Assembly (NCBI GenBank): GCA_028015205.1
Contig: CM051521.1
Span: forward strand, 128,162,614-128,226,613
DNA: 64,000 nucleotides
Reading direction: 5' to 3'
DNA from: Mytilisepta virgata
Taxonomy: Eukaryota > Mollusca > Bivalvia > Mytilida > Mytilidae
Below are positions 22,889 through 35,926 of the stretch, piece after piece; positions within the stretch are counted from its first letter, which is position 1; every line of letters starts with the position of its first letter. The position numbers were made by a program, and so were the translations under genes. The notes beneath the pieces are model-generated. The model was not told the DNA's origin. It searched no databases and saw only the letters and a program-made list of their open reading frames with translations.

Positions 22889-25031
22889 TGCATTTCTTTC
22901 CAACACAATAACAGAATATGTAGGCATTGTTTTCACTGTTAATAGATTGTATTTAAAAGGTTTTTTTTTATGAAGGATTATATGCCTATATTGCTTTTGG
23001 TAATAAAGAGTCATCTATTTTATAAAAAAGACATTTGATAAGAACAATATATACATGCACATGTGGATGTAAACAATGAATTAGTAATTAAATCCTTTGA
23101 ATTTTTGTACATATTTATGTGCATTCCTCCGTAATGTACAGACAGGAATATGTTTGTTATCACACTTCACAAAAATTTTTAAGAGAAATTTTTAATGAAG
23201 AAACCAAAAAAATTTGAATATCCTTAAAAGTGAGAAATATGTATATACTTCAGTCAAATCAACAAAAAGTTACAATAAAAACAAAGGTCTTTTATATATT
23301 GAGAATTTTGTTTCCACACAAATTTTGGAATAAAGAAATAAGAAATGTTCAGTTATCCCTAAAATGATGAAAATGTATGTAATTTACTCAAATCAACAAA
23401 AATTTACAATAAAACCAAAAATATGTTAAAGAATTCTTGATACAGCCACTTATGTTTATCGCATAATAAAAGAGTTAATAAAAAGAAAATTACTAATGGT
23501 TATTTAAATTATGTTTCAGAAATCTTGTGTAGAAAAGAGGGAAAATGTAAATGAAATATTAATGGAAAAATACTTTGCATGGTTATTATTTTATTTTGCT
23601 GTATGATTGTTACTGCTTATGATGGTTTTGTTAGCACAAGATTTCAGCACAGAAAGAATCGTCTCCATGGCAACAGAACACAGAACAGCCTTCCATATTC
23701 ATATTGTGAGAAAACAAGAGTTAATTCCCTTTGTTTATTATTTAAGTTTAATTTTACAAAAATAGTTTCCCCTTTTGCATCATAATTTAATGTTTAATGG
23801 TCGTCAGAATTTTTCCAAAAACAGGCAGTGACAGGAATTAACTCTTAGCTTAATTTAGTGTTATACTATACCATACTTGTATTGAATAACAGTCCATAAT
23901 CTTATTGGCATTCTAGGCGCTGTTAGGTTGAAAAAAATGAAAATATATTATTTTAGTCATTTCAATGATGAAACGCATCTTTTTGTTTTAATTTCTTTTT
24001 CGTAATGCAAATGTTAACTATATTTTATAGTCTAAAACATATTAATATGGAAATAAATTGTGGAAAATATTTTGGAGAATATACCCCTTAGGTATTTAAG
24101 GAAACAATTGGCCTTCTCATTAATGTATTAGAGTTACTTCCCATTAGATCTGAATTCATTGGCTTTTCTCTTGTTGAAAGTAACATAAAGTATAATGAAG
24201 TTTACCACAGATCAATTTATAGTTGGCTTTTAAATATTAAAGGTTAGAAAATTAGTTTGTTAAATAAATTTTTTTTATTGAAAATTTTCAGCATTCTTTT
24301 TATGATCTAACTACAAAGATGTGGTTTTTTAAATCAAATCTGATAACAATGGTACTTATAATAAATATTGTTTGCTGGAATTATTTGTTTTCTTACCAAT
24401 GGGTGACTATTTGGTCCCAAAAGATTTGCCAAAAAATGAATTGGAAAAGAAGTAATGGATGTGTGAAATTATGTAACATCAGTGATTTGAAAACAGTGTA
24501 AAAATATTTTATAGATTTGTTACAAGATGCTATTCATATTTGTCTTGTTATAGGTACTAGTGTTTCTGTATTGGCTTGTGGCTGTTTCTCACCAGTGCAG
24601 AAAGCTGAGACCTACCACTAGGTCAAAATAAAATAGCAGAATGTAATAAATTTATTAATTAAACATGGCCAGTATGGGAAAATCCATATTGATCTCAGCC
24701 TATACAGAAAATCAGTAATGGCCTAACATCAAGTTTGATATTGTATTGGTAGAGAAATTGGTGTTAGGGCCAGTATGTTCAACAAGTAAATTACATTATA
24801 TGTTGGTGTAAAGGTCTGAAACAACATAATGTGGAATAAGCTCAATAAATCTATAGATGTGCATTATATTAAGTTAGATTTTATAATAGCATGTAAAATA
24901 TTCAGTTTGTTAAATCGTTTACATGTTTTCCAGAAAAGTTATCCTTGATACAATTAACTGTTTCCAAATTATTACTTATTTATTATAAAAGTTTAAATCA
25001 GTTTTAGAAGATACCTCCAGTTTATAAAATT

Positions 25032-25149
25032 ACAGTAAAACCTTGATATATTATCAAAATTTTATGTCAACATTTCAGGTTATTAAATATACAGTAAAAC
25101 CTTGTTATATCATAAAAATTTTTGGTCAACATTTCAGGTACATAAATAT
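25032..25149 (+). repeat. Tandem duplication, 59 bp x 2
   Basis: Two adjacent copies begin acagtaaaaccttg at 25032 and 25091, and each continues through gtcaacatttcagg. They differ at several sites. The unit resembles an acceptor-like sequence (catttcag|gt) but no exon follows. Confidence 0.8.
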
Positions 25150-25602
25150 TAGTTGTTAAAGGACAAATAGGGGGAGGGTAGTATAATAATGAAATCTTAA
25201 TCTTTAAACAATGTTTTACTGTATATTATTTTTATTTTTTTAATAAGAAATACTACTGCGGTTATCTCCCTGTACAAAGATATCTTGTATGTGAAATTTA
25301 TTTTGGTTATAATTTATTTCCTTTACAAATACCATATAAAGGAGTGACAGCTTTCTGAAAGTTTTGCGTATTCCTGAACAAAACAAATTTGATAACTTTT
25401 ATCCTTTCCCTTGTTGATTTATGTTAACTTGTTACAGGGAGGTAACCCCACAAACCTGTTACTGGGAGATGATCCCACATATGTTTATCATTATTAAATG
25501 AACATATGATAGTAAGGAATTTCATTAAGTCCATATGTACTAACATACTGCCCTTTTCTTTAATTTTTTAATGCTTACATTTGGATGGTAATGGACAAAT
25601 AG

Positions 25603-28600
25603 AAAGGGTTATAACAGAAGTAACACCAGAACAACCCAAAACAGTTTCTCAGATTATTGATATGTTTGAAAAAGATAAAATTGCATATGGAGAAAAGAAA
25701 TATGTTCTTGGTGATACTTCAAAAATTGTTTCTAGGGAAACTGTTTCGGAGCAATCTTTCGAAAAATTGGAGTTAAGTGTTGAAGAAGGGGTATTAGAAG
25801 ACAAACATGAATTACAAGACACAAGTGACAATGAAGTAACAACAGTAGAAACTGATGAACACATAGAAGATATTAAATCAGACCCAATGACCAGAAGTAA
25901 GTTAGAGGAGTTTTTATCAGAGTCTCCTAAAGTTAAAAGAATGATCGAAATGTATGAAGAGGCTCAGAAACGATCATTTGATGATGAAACATCTACACAA
26001 AGAAAATCTATAGATGATACTGAATCCTTTGATAAACAACCAGAATTAGAACAAAATGTTCAATTACCAACTGAAGAGGTTTTTGAACAAGAACAAATAT
26101 CTCTCAATGAAGCAGAAAGACCTCATGTTGTGGAAATTGAGGAAAAAGATGAATGTACTGAGGTACAGAGATCCCCTCTGGTACTAGAAAGTATAAGTCC
26201 CGTTGCTCATATCGTTAAAGACATAGAATCACATGTTGACAAACTTGAACAAGTATTATCAAAAGAACAAGATGAAATAGATGATGATGATTGGGAAATA
26301 TTGGAAAAACCAGAAGAAGAAGAAGAGGAGGTTGTACCTTGCAAACTTCCATCACCACAGGTAGATATGTCTAGAGGAATAGCTGAGGATTATAAAGAGG
26401 AAGATGTTACTTCTACTTGTTTTACCACAATGACAACTCGTGAAGTTATATCTATAGAGGAGAAATTTCCTCAAGAACATAAAGTAAGGCATGAAGAAAT
26501 GGATGAATTATCAGAAGTAGCATCTACAGATGTTACTGAAAAACAGAAATTTGTTATAGAAACAGAACGTTCTTTAGAGGATTTAGTTGATGAAACTGTT
26601 GTTAATAAAAAACTAGACAATGTAGAAACAGATGAATCAAGTCAATTTCCTATATCAGATAAACAACAAATACATGAATCTTATGAAAATTTTCAAGGTG
26701 ATACAACAGAGCTTGAATCTGTAAAAGACCAGGTGGGAGAATATCTTGAAAAAACTGAGGATGATGATAAGAGAGAGGTAAAAGGTGCTGAAAAAGAACC
26801 ATATATTTCTTCTGAAGATGAAGCAGGTACAGAAGAAATAGTAGGTTCTAATGAAAGTGAAGTTGAAAGTCCACCTGAATTTTCTGAGGATGACAGGAAA
26901 TATGAGATTGATAGGAAGGATTTAGAAAATAAACTTGAATCTTTGCCTGATGAGAGAATAGAAGATGAATCACAAAAGATTTTGGGTATAACTGAAGAAA
27001 AAGAAGAGGCAATGACAAGTTCACAGGATGGTTATAGTACAGAACATGATATTGATCAGGAAAGTACAAGTTCTAAGGATTATGAAGAATATAAGATACC
27101 AAAATATGAATATGATCAAGAAATTAAAGAAAAACAACAAACATTCAGACAAGAATTTTTTCAAGAATATGACCAATCTGACAAAGAGGAACAAGAACTC
27201 CTTACACCAAAAGAGGAGTCAAGGATGATAGAATCTAAAGAGGATGTGAGTTTAGTGGAATACAAAGATGAATCCACATTCAATGAGTCAAAGTCTTCAG
27301 AGTTTGTTATAGTGGACTCTAAAGATGAATCTGAAAACAGAGACATTAAAATGTTAGACTCTACTGATGAAATGGAAGACATAAAAGATGAAATGGTTAT
27401 CTCCCTTGAATCTTCTGAGGACATTGCAACAAAATTGGGTAAGGAAGTAATATATTCTGATGAATCTTCTACTCCTGAGGCCGTTGCTCAGAGTGAGTTA
27501 GAACGACAATTCACTGAAAGAGATATTAAAGAAAAAGAAACGGACAAATTTACACCTGATCAAGATGAATCTGTAACTGATTTTGATGAGCAGAGAATTT
27601 GCCATAACAAACATAAAATGAGCTTAGAGGAGAAAATATCTGTTGAAAAAACGACACTACAACATGAACAGATAAGGGATGCTGAGATGATAGAATCTGG
27701 ATTTAATGAGGACGTTGACGTACTTACGTTTCCATCATCAGACACAATAGAATTCGAAGCTTTAGAGGAACAGGTTGAACAGGAAGTTCAACAGGAAATA
27801 CAACCTTGTGATGTTGTTCAGGTTGAAAAGAAGGCTGATATTTTGGAATTCCAAACAAGGGAACAAATTACTAAGAAATCTGTGGAGGCTACTAATGACA
27901 TATATGATGCAGAAATAATGCCAAGAGAAATACAAGCAGATATACCAGAAATTTTACCAGAAATAGAAAAACCTTGTGATTTATTTGAGTATGAAGTCAG
28001 AGAACAAGTAACTAAAGAAATACATGTTATTGAACCTGAAATTCAAGATCTAAAAGATGAAACAGTAGAAATTCAAGAAGCGAGTGAATTGGAACCTAGC
28101 TTCCATGATCATACTGAATTACAAGAAATTGAAAAGCCTGAAGAATTACTAGAATATAAAACAAGAGAACAAATTGTAAAACATTATCATGAACGTGATG
28201 ATTCTGAACAAGTTATCAGCATTGTTGAACAAGAAGTTGTTTATGTCCAAGATAAAGATGAGATGATAGAAATATACGATGGCACAGTTAAAGATAAAAT
28301 AAAACCAACAGATAGTGAAACACAGGAAATTCATGCAGTTGTTCAAGAGGAACCTACAAAGTTGGAGATCATGACTGATATTGATGCAGATCACACTGAT
28401 ACTGTTGAAACTTGTTCACAAAAAGAAATACATGTTGCAACTAAGGATGTACCTGTTATAATTGAAAAGGTAGAAGAATTTATAGAAAAATCCCCAGAGG
28501 ATGATAAAACGGAAATAATATCAGAAACTAAAGAAATTTATACTGCTACACAGCAGACCCCATATGATACAGCAGAAAGAATAATACCTGTAGAGGAAGT

Positions 28601-31600
28601 AGAATTAGTGTCTGAGATCAAGGATGAGCCAATAGTGATAACTGAGGAACAAACTTTTGAAGTTGGTGAAATTTATGAAGACGAGTGTCAAGAACAAATG
28701 ACAGAGGAAATTAAAGAAATAATACTATTGGATCAGACAAGACTGGAAAAAGCTGAACCAGATCAGTTATTCTCATTGACTCATGAAGAAACCATTTTTA
28801 CTGAGAAGACCGAGGATATATCACCTCAAGATGAGATAACTGTTATCCAGCCTGACAAATACATTGACAAAGTGGCATCAGAATCAGGTGAATTACATGC
28901 TACACAACAAGAGGAAATCTATGAGGACAAGCGTCAAGAACAAATGACAGAGGAAATCAAAGAAATAATACCATTAGATCAGACAAGGCTGGAAAAAGCT
29001 GAACCAGATCAGTTATTCTCATTGACTCGTGAAGAGACCATTTTTACTGAGAAAATGGAGGATATATCACCTCAAGATGAGATAATACCTGTAGATGAGA
29101 CAAGGTTGGAAAAAGCTGAACCAGATCAGTTATTCTCATTGACTTGTGAAGAGACCATTTTTACTGAGAAAACCGAGGATATATCACCTCAAGATGAGAT
29201 AATACCTGTAGATCAGACAAGGTTGGAAAAAGCTGAACCAGGTCAGTTATTCTCATTGACTCATGAAGGAACCATTTTTACTGAGAAGACTGAGGATATA
29301 TCACCTCAAGATGAGATAATACCTGTAGATCAGACAAAATTTGAAAAAGCTGAACCAGATCAGTTATTCTCATTGACTCGTGAAGAAACCATTTTTACTG
29401 AGAAGACCGAGGATATATCACCTCAAGATGAGATAATACCTGTAGATCAGACAAGGTTGGAAAAAGCTGAACCAGATCAGTTATTCTCATTGACTCATGA
29501 AGAGACCATTTTTACTGAGAAAATGGAGGATATATCACCTCAAGATGAGATAAAACCTGTAGATCAGACAAGGTTGGAAAAAGCTGAACCAGATCAGTTA
29601 TTCTCATTGACTCATGAAGGAACCATTTTTACTGAGAAGACTGAGGATATATCACCTCAAGATGAGATAATACCTGTAGATCAGACAAAATTTGAAAAAG
29701 CTGAACCAGATCAGTTATTCTCATTGACTCGTGAAGAAACCATTTTTACTGAGAAGACCGAGGATATATCACCTCAAGATGAGATAATACCTGTAGATCA
29801 GACAAGGTTGGAAAAAGCTGAACCAGATCAGTTATTCTCATTGACTCATGAAGAGACCATTTTTACTGAGAAGACTGAGGATATATCACCTCAAGATGAG
29901 ATAATACCTGTAGATCAGACAAGGTTGGAAAAAGCTGAACCAGGTCAGTTATTCTCATTGACTCATGAAGAGACCATTTTTACTGAGAAAACCGAGGATA
30001 TATCACCTCAAGATGAGATAATACCAGTGGATAAGACATGTCTGGAAAAATCAGAACCAGGTCAGTTATTCTCATTGACTCACGAAGAAACAATGTTTAC
30101 TGAGAAAATGGAGGATATATCACCTCAAGATGAGAGAACTGTTATCGAGTCTGACAAATACATTGACACAGTGACGTCAGAATCAGAGGAATTACATACT
30201 ACACAACAAGAGGAAATGTTATATGCTGAAAAAACAATGGATATTTGTCCACAAGATGAACCACAGTTTATTAAACCAGTTGAATCAACTGAAAAGTCTT
30301 TAACAGAGAAAACATCTGATATGAAAGAAATTTACACTACAACTCAAGAGGAAATGATATTTATAAAGCAAGCTAAGGATATTAGCCCGGACGAGACATT
30401 AAAGGAAACTTTCACCATTTTTGAGCAGGATAAGAGTGAAATAGACCATGAGGTTGAACATCTAGAAACACCTGTTGTGACAGTCACTTCAAAGTCTACT
30501 AAAGATGAAACAACAGAAGGTTTGATCACTGAGGAAAAAGAAGTTCCTGCTCCTACAGAGGAAATCATAGAAATAAGTCCAGTAGAAATAAAATACAAAC
30601 AACGTGATGAGTCTGATGAAATGATATTCCAGTTAGATGAGGATATTGAAAAACAAAAAATACAGGAGGAAACAATAAAATTACCATCACAAAAGGTCAA
30701 GGATGTTGATAAAGAAATGTCATCCTCATCAATGTCTGATGAGGACCTAGTCGAAAAACCTCATAGGATATCTTTCTCGGAAGAACCAGATGTTTTTCAG
30801 GTTAAAGAGGAAGTTCAATTTAATATTGAGGAGGTAGAAGGAGAAAGGATGCCAGAAGTTGAGAAAATACCAAAACAAACTACTGTTGACAAAGATGATG
30901 GCCTTCCTAAGGAGCAAATGATTCTGTCAACATTATCCTCTAATGCCGACCTACAAGAGGAGATTATTGACATTAATGAATATGGGTCACGAGAAGACCG
31001 TATTGATCAAACATTACTTAGAGAAGCTGATGAGGAGATGTTCGGTATACCAGTTGATTTTGTAGCTAGGAAAAACAGTATGGAACCAGAACAACTAAGA
31101 GATACTGGTGCTCATGTTATTGATATAATAGAACCAGATGAAAGAGAGGAAGCAGGGATTCCAGCAGATTATTATAGTCAGACTACAGATGGATCATTGG
31201 ATATGTACTCAGATGCTGCATTGTACGATCTAATGAATCAGAGTGATAAGGTAGATGAACTACGAGCAATGATGTCAGATGATACAATAAAAATGGAACT
31301 GGATTGGGAACCACCGAGTAAAAAATCAACTGTACAGGAAGAATTCAAGCTACATACTGTTGAGAAAAAGGTCGCTTATGATGAACAGCATGAAATAAAA
31401 GAGAGAAAAGAACATGTAAAATCTGGAGATTTAGAAACTTCAGATATTAAAACTGACGAATTCCACAAAACATTTACAGCAGAAGTCACAAAGGATACAA
31501 CCATTGAAGATAAAACAACAACAGAAAAATTTACTGGGGAAAAAGGATCAATTGAAGTTAAAGAACATGAACAGAAAGTTATCACTGATGACCAAGCAGT

Positions 31601-32904
31601 TGCTGATCTGAAAACTGAAAGATTTGAACATGAATTCCATGCTGTTCAACAAAAAGATGAGGACATAGAAATAAAGGAGATCGAAAAGAAGGCGGTATTA
31701 GATGAAACAGTTGAAATATCTGTGAAAAAAGAGACAAATTTAGTTGAATCTGAAAAAAGACAAGATGATGAATCTGAAGAAATTGTCACAGATGAAAGTG
31801 AGAAAACATTGACAAAAGAGGCCAAAAATATAGTTATGGAAATTTCTTCAAATGAATTAGACTACAAAGTAGATAAAACGAGCGAAGATATAACTATCTT
31901 ACGTGATGAAGGTGTAACTGATCGATCTGAATATAAGATTGAGGAGCAAGTAACTGACACAACAAGAAAAGTTGAAAGAGTTGATTCCAAGGAAAAATAT
32001 ATCGACAGAAAGGAAACAAAAGAAGACTTTGATTCGGATCTTAATTTCCATGAAGACAGTGGGGATAAATTAATGGAGCAAGATAAGCGTGTCCGTTTTT
32101 TGTCAGAAACTTCAGAAATTTGTCCCTTTGAGGAAGGTGACATGTCTGCCTCATACATTGATAGGATGGAGAGATTTTTATATTTACCAGATGACACTGA
32201 CCCAACCAAACTTTTTGATTCTAAAACTAAACAGGATGATTTTATGGGAGAATTCTCAGGTGATTCACCAGATGAACAGTATGATGAAGCTTCACCTCAA
32301 TATGATGATCAACAGGACTTAAAAGGTCAAGGTACTGGACCATGTGATTCAACAACCCCACTTGAGCGAGAAGAATCGATAGACATGGATGAATTTCTGT
32401 TCTCCAGAAAACTATCTTCAGCAGAAGTTGATGAGCTTGAACATGAACTGAGAATCGAACAAAATGAATTGGACAAAATTATACAATTAGAATCAACCGG
32501 AGGATTAGAAGTGGAAGGCACTGATACGCCCCAGAGTGATCGACCACTTTCACCAAGTTCTTATACATTAGAAACTGATACAGATATTGAAGGTTCTACA
32601 AGGTCATTTGAACCAGATGAGTTGATGGATGAAAATTTTGATGTTTCAAAGCAAATTTTCATAGAACAAAAAATTGAAGCAGAAAAATCAAAATTAGAAA
32701 GGCCACCTTCACCATCTGATTTCACATTGATAACCTCACAGGACCAAGATGCATTAAATAAACTTCTAGGACTTGAATCTAATGAAAAGAGTGGAAAATC
32801 TGATGATTATGATGAAAAAATTAAGAAATTAGATGAAAAAATGGATGAGTTAGATGAAATAGCTGCACTTGAGCATGACTTACCTGTACAGCTGCATGAC
32901 AAAG
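25603..32904 (+). CDS. Giant gene exon 11: first giant exon (2,434 codons)
   Basis: A single 7,302-bp open exon, phase 1-1, from acceptor gacaaatag to donor gtagtt. By composition it is an extended acidic, Glu/Asp/Lys/Ser/Thr-rich polypeptide. Notable parts (residue numbers in the exon) are: an acidic-flanked DDDDWEILEKPEEEE at about 231, a canonical W-x-x-L ATG8-interacting pattern; three degenerate repeats with EKPxxLLEYxTREQ at about 741-863; eleven 39-residue repeats at about 1035-1513; an FGIPVDFV/AGIPADYY pair near 1815-1860; SYIDRMERFLYLPDD near 2185; and a helical C-terminal end (KKLDEKMDELDEIAALEHD). Giant ankyrin exons in vertebrates are comparable in length. The start is set by phase, since no ATG is required. 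Confidence 0.88.
27822..28190 (+). repeat. Degenerate coding repeat, three copies of an EKP/REQ unit
   Basis: Copies near 27822, 27963 and 28128 encode VEKKADILEFQTREQI, IEKPCDLFEYEVREQV and IEKPEELLEYKTREQI. The spacing of about 47-55 residues and the low nucleotide identity suggest an older repeat layer than the 117-bp array that follows. Confidence 0.75.
28704..30140 (+). repeat. Coding tandem array, 117 bp (39 aa), 11 copies
   Basis: The unit encodes DQTRLEKAEPDQLFSLTHEE, then TIFTEKTEDISPQDEIIPV. The anchor ttattctcattgact occurs at 28767 and then every 117 bp from 29013 to 30066. Copy 1 is separated from copy 2 by a 246-bp interval that also repeats a QEQMTEEIKEII block. Copies 4-6 and 7-9 share variant residues in the same order, indicating a 351-bp higher-order duplication. 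Confidence 0.95.
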
Positions 32905-33954
32905 GTAGTTTTTTTTTTATATTTCTGTTACACGTCTTAGAGTAACATTTGCACAACTCATTGCATGTCCTTTTACACAGATTTTTGATGCATCCCGACA
33001 CTACACTTACCGGTACTAAATTAGGCCCAATAGTCTACAGAGTCAATCTCAAAATTTGAGTACCACACATGCAAAACATGAGTATATAAATATAAAAATC
33101 AAAAATGAACAAGACAGTGTGTATTAAAGGGCTAAGCATCTTCTGTTGTGTCATTCTTTTCTTACAATCATTCAAAGTTTAATTTTACCAACTTGAAATA
33201 TCACTATTAATGGAAGTGATATTGAAATATCAAGAAACTCATTATTGAAATTGATCTTTACACAAACATTTCTTGAAAAAGTTAAAAAGCACAAAAATGA
33301 ATGAAGATTAAGTTTTTTGCATGACTAAAAGAAAACATTTAGTTAATGAGTGATAACACTAGTCAAATACTTTAGAAAAAATACAAGTATGATTCACATT
33401 GGAGGTGCATGCTTAACCAACAGAATTTTGTTACAAGTTGTTAGGCCCTGAAGCAATTGGAAATATACATTTTAAAAGACTGAGAAAAAAATCTTTTGAA
33501 ATTAACATGTAAAAATAGCAAATATAAAATATGCTGAATGTCGGTAGAAATTCAACAACCTATTATTTATTGCCTTTTTTTTGTGCAATAATAATTCATT
33601 ACCTTTTACAAAATTAGTTTTTTAAAAAAAGTATATGAATTTGAAGAAATGAAACATTTAAATCCATATATGATCCTTGAATATGCTATACTTTAAGATT
33701 TGTTTTTGCCAGTTTATAACTATATTGGGGTGCTTTGGGCACTTTACAGTAAAAACAAAAATTAGAAATCAACTTTTATTTAATACAAGAGAAATTTTCA
33801 AATTGATTTGATCATCTTTCAAAGATATTCTGTTGTGAAGTAATTTTAACAATGTTACAGAAGATTGTTGTTGAGTTTCTATTGACAGTCAGTATATTCA
33901 AAAGAAATATAACATACAAAAATATATATCATCTTATTTTATTGTATTTTTCAG
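32905..33954 (+). other. Intron, nothing recognised
   Basis: AT-rich intron of about 1.05 kb ending in attgtatttttcag. No repeat or exon is seen. Confidence 0.55.
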
Positions 33955-34563
33955 AGTCCGAGTTCTCTACAACTTCAAATGAATTAAATATACAAGAACC
34001 ATTTGAAACGGATTCTACACAAAATGTGGCAACACAGCAATATGCCACAGCTGGCATGCCACCTTTACACCAACAAATGGAAAACCTTCAGAGAGGTGAA
34101 GGCAGACAAATGGCATCCAGCTATGAGAATGTCTACGATGGCGTTCCACTTGATCCAAACATTAATCGAATGTCTGGAGATGCTAGCGAATTAGATATTG
34201 GAGACAGGTTTGATACAAAACAGACAGAACCCATTCAGACCTCGGATAGGTCTTCAAGTTATGAAAAAATTTACGAACAAGAGTCCAAAGAAATAATAGG
34301 TGAGTCTCATCAGACAAAAACCTCTCATGTTACAACATCTGTCTCATCTCGTCATGCATGTCCTATATATATCACTGTAGAAGAAGGACTAGACAAATTA
34401 TCTCCTGAGGAAAATTACATTCATAAAGAATTTAAGGAAAGATCATTGTCATGTGAAACACAACTGGAAGTAGGTTATCAGGAGGATTTACGCTACCGTC
34501 ACAACTCGTCACCTGACATGTCTGTCTTCACTCCTTCTACATACCTTAACGAATTCAGCAAAG
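33955..34563 (+). CDS. Giant gene exon 12 in window (203 codons)
   Basis: The acceptor is tgtatttttcag and the donor is gtagat; the exon is 609 bp, phase 1-1. It is less acidic than its neighbours, with Gln-rich parts (NVATQQYATAGMPPLHQQ). Two related motifs, SSYENVYDG and SSYEKIYEQ, carry tyrosines in an acidic context and could be kinase/SH2-type sites (inference). Other parts are CPIYITVEEGLDKLSPEE and an end with SPDMSVFTPSTYLNEFSK. No known domain is recognised. Confidence 0.82.
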
Positions 34564-34960
34564 GTAGATTTCTTCCTTTGCACTAAATGTCAATCATTTC
34601 AGCTTTATTTGTGCTTAAATGAGTCGTGTTTGCTTATTATTGTCTCTGATCACTCTTGTTAATAAGTCTTTTTTTGCACATACAGATTGAGTATAAATTG
34701 AGTTGTTCAGGCATGAAATCCTTCCTAAAATCTTATCTTGATCCAAGAGTAATTTGATAATAATCTTCTAAATAGTTTAATAATTTGGAAGTAATTAATT
34801 ATAAAAAAAAATACATTGAGTTTTAAGAATAAAATCTTAATAGTGAAGATGAATAATAAATTTTTTTCATTATTACATTTAATTTTTATAAATTTATTGA
34901 GATATATGATTTTTGATACATTACAGTTTAATATGGCATGGACATTATTTTGATTTTTTT

Positions 34961-35377
34961 ACGCCCGTCATAGACGGGACGTATTATGGTATACCAATAT
35001 CCGTCCGTCCATCCGTCAACACTTCGTACGATAACTCAAATTTGCTTCAATAAATTCTCATGAAATTTTAACACAACAATAGGATTGATGGTAGAAAGCT
35101 CCCATTCGATTTTGACAATTTTAAATTTTGTCATTCTGGAGTAATGGGACTTAGATTGTCCAAATACAAGCAATTTTTCACATGTTTTGCACTAACTCGA
35201 GTATGCCTGGACTGATTTTGTTCAAATTTTAACACATTCTTACAAATGGTGGTCTGAGGTTTGTTTACTTTTTGACGATTTTCAATTTTTGTCATTCCAG
35301 ATTTATGGGACTTAGATTGTCCAAATGAAAACAGTTTTTTATAAGTTGTAAATTGCATGCTTACACAAAATGGGCGT
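34961..35377. mobile_element. Non-coding interspersed repeat with ACGCCC ends
   Basis: It starts ACGCCCGTCATAGACGGGAC, a short hairpin (CCCGTC...GACGGG), followed by a tccgtccgtccatccgtc run. It ends tgggcgtatc, the inverse of the start. Inside, a segment containing gtcattc...atgggacttagattgtccaaa is duplicated (near 35130 and 35290). It is probably a non-autonomous transposon; the family is not identified. Confidence 0.6.
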
Positions 35378-35658
35378 ATCATTCACATAAGGCACAGCAG
35401 TTTATTATATACTCTTAAGATTAATATTTTTGGCGTTGTCAGAGTGTCTTAATGCTGATTACATAAAGTTACCAAAGTCTGAATGTAACAGATTTTTAAA
35501 AGAAATATATTTTTACACCAAGGCAGTAATGAATTTTTGTCTTTTGGGACGGTCTTTGCTTATGGTAAGAGACCCCATCCCTTGATGTAACTAGAATTGT
35601 AATTGTAGTATTGTAATTGTAACTGAAATTTTAGAAACAAAACTATATATATTTTTTA

Positions 35659-35926
35659 GGGGCCTCAGTGGCCGACTGATCTAGGTAGTTCGTCATGACT
35701 ACTAATGATCACTAGCCTGTCAACACTGGGGTTGTGAGTTCGAATCTCACCTGTGGCGGGGTGTGTTCGACTCTGATCTAAATTGACAAGGATTGCCAAT
35801 TTTCCTACTGATGGTCAGGGGTTCTCTCTGGGTACTCCGGCTTCCTCCATAAAAATAAAAACTGGCCGCCCCGAAATAGCCAAATGTCCTGTTAAAACGA
35901 CATAAACCCCAATTAAACAAACAAAC
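35659..35926 (+). mobile_element. tRNA-derived SINE, copy 1
   Basis: The 5' part is tRNA-like with a box-B match (gagttcgaatctc, 35737-35749) and an A-box-like gtggccgactgatctaggt. The body contains ctaaattgacaaggattgcc, and the 3' end is aattaaacaaacaaac. It shares the whole layout with the copy at 50818-51053. An ATATATTT direct repeat flanks it and may be the target-site duplication. The tRNA part is not a functional tRNA gene: it lacks a cloverleaf I can fold. Confidence 0.82.

Larger units (their letters stand above)
22054..25602 (+). other. Intron before the first giant exon
   Basis: About 3.5 kb. It contains a MITE at 22696-22888, a diverged duplication at about 23205-23430 sharing caaatcaacaaaa and ttacaataaaa, and a 59-bp tandem duplication at 25032-25149. 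The gttatctccctgtac motif at 25260 and cagggaggtaac at 25437 are copies of a short motif common in this window. The intron ends ggtaatggacaaatag, a weak acceptor whose pyrimidine tract is displaced about 30 bases upstream. Confidence 0.6.

Noticed and set aside
23519..23560. Possible phase-1 terminal exon after atgtttcag
   Set aside because: The acceptor looks acceptable, but only about 11 codons to a stop, with no other support.
24554..24625. Possible phase-1 terminal exon after ttgttatag
   Set aside because: About 20 open codons to a stop, but poor acceptor context, unlike composition (Cys/Gly) and no polyadenylation signal close by.
35659..35760. A tRNA gene call in the SINE head
   Set aside because: Box B is good, but I cannot fold acceptor and D arms. 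It is followed by a SINE body and tail, and an equivalent decayed copy exists.
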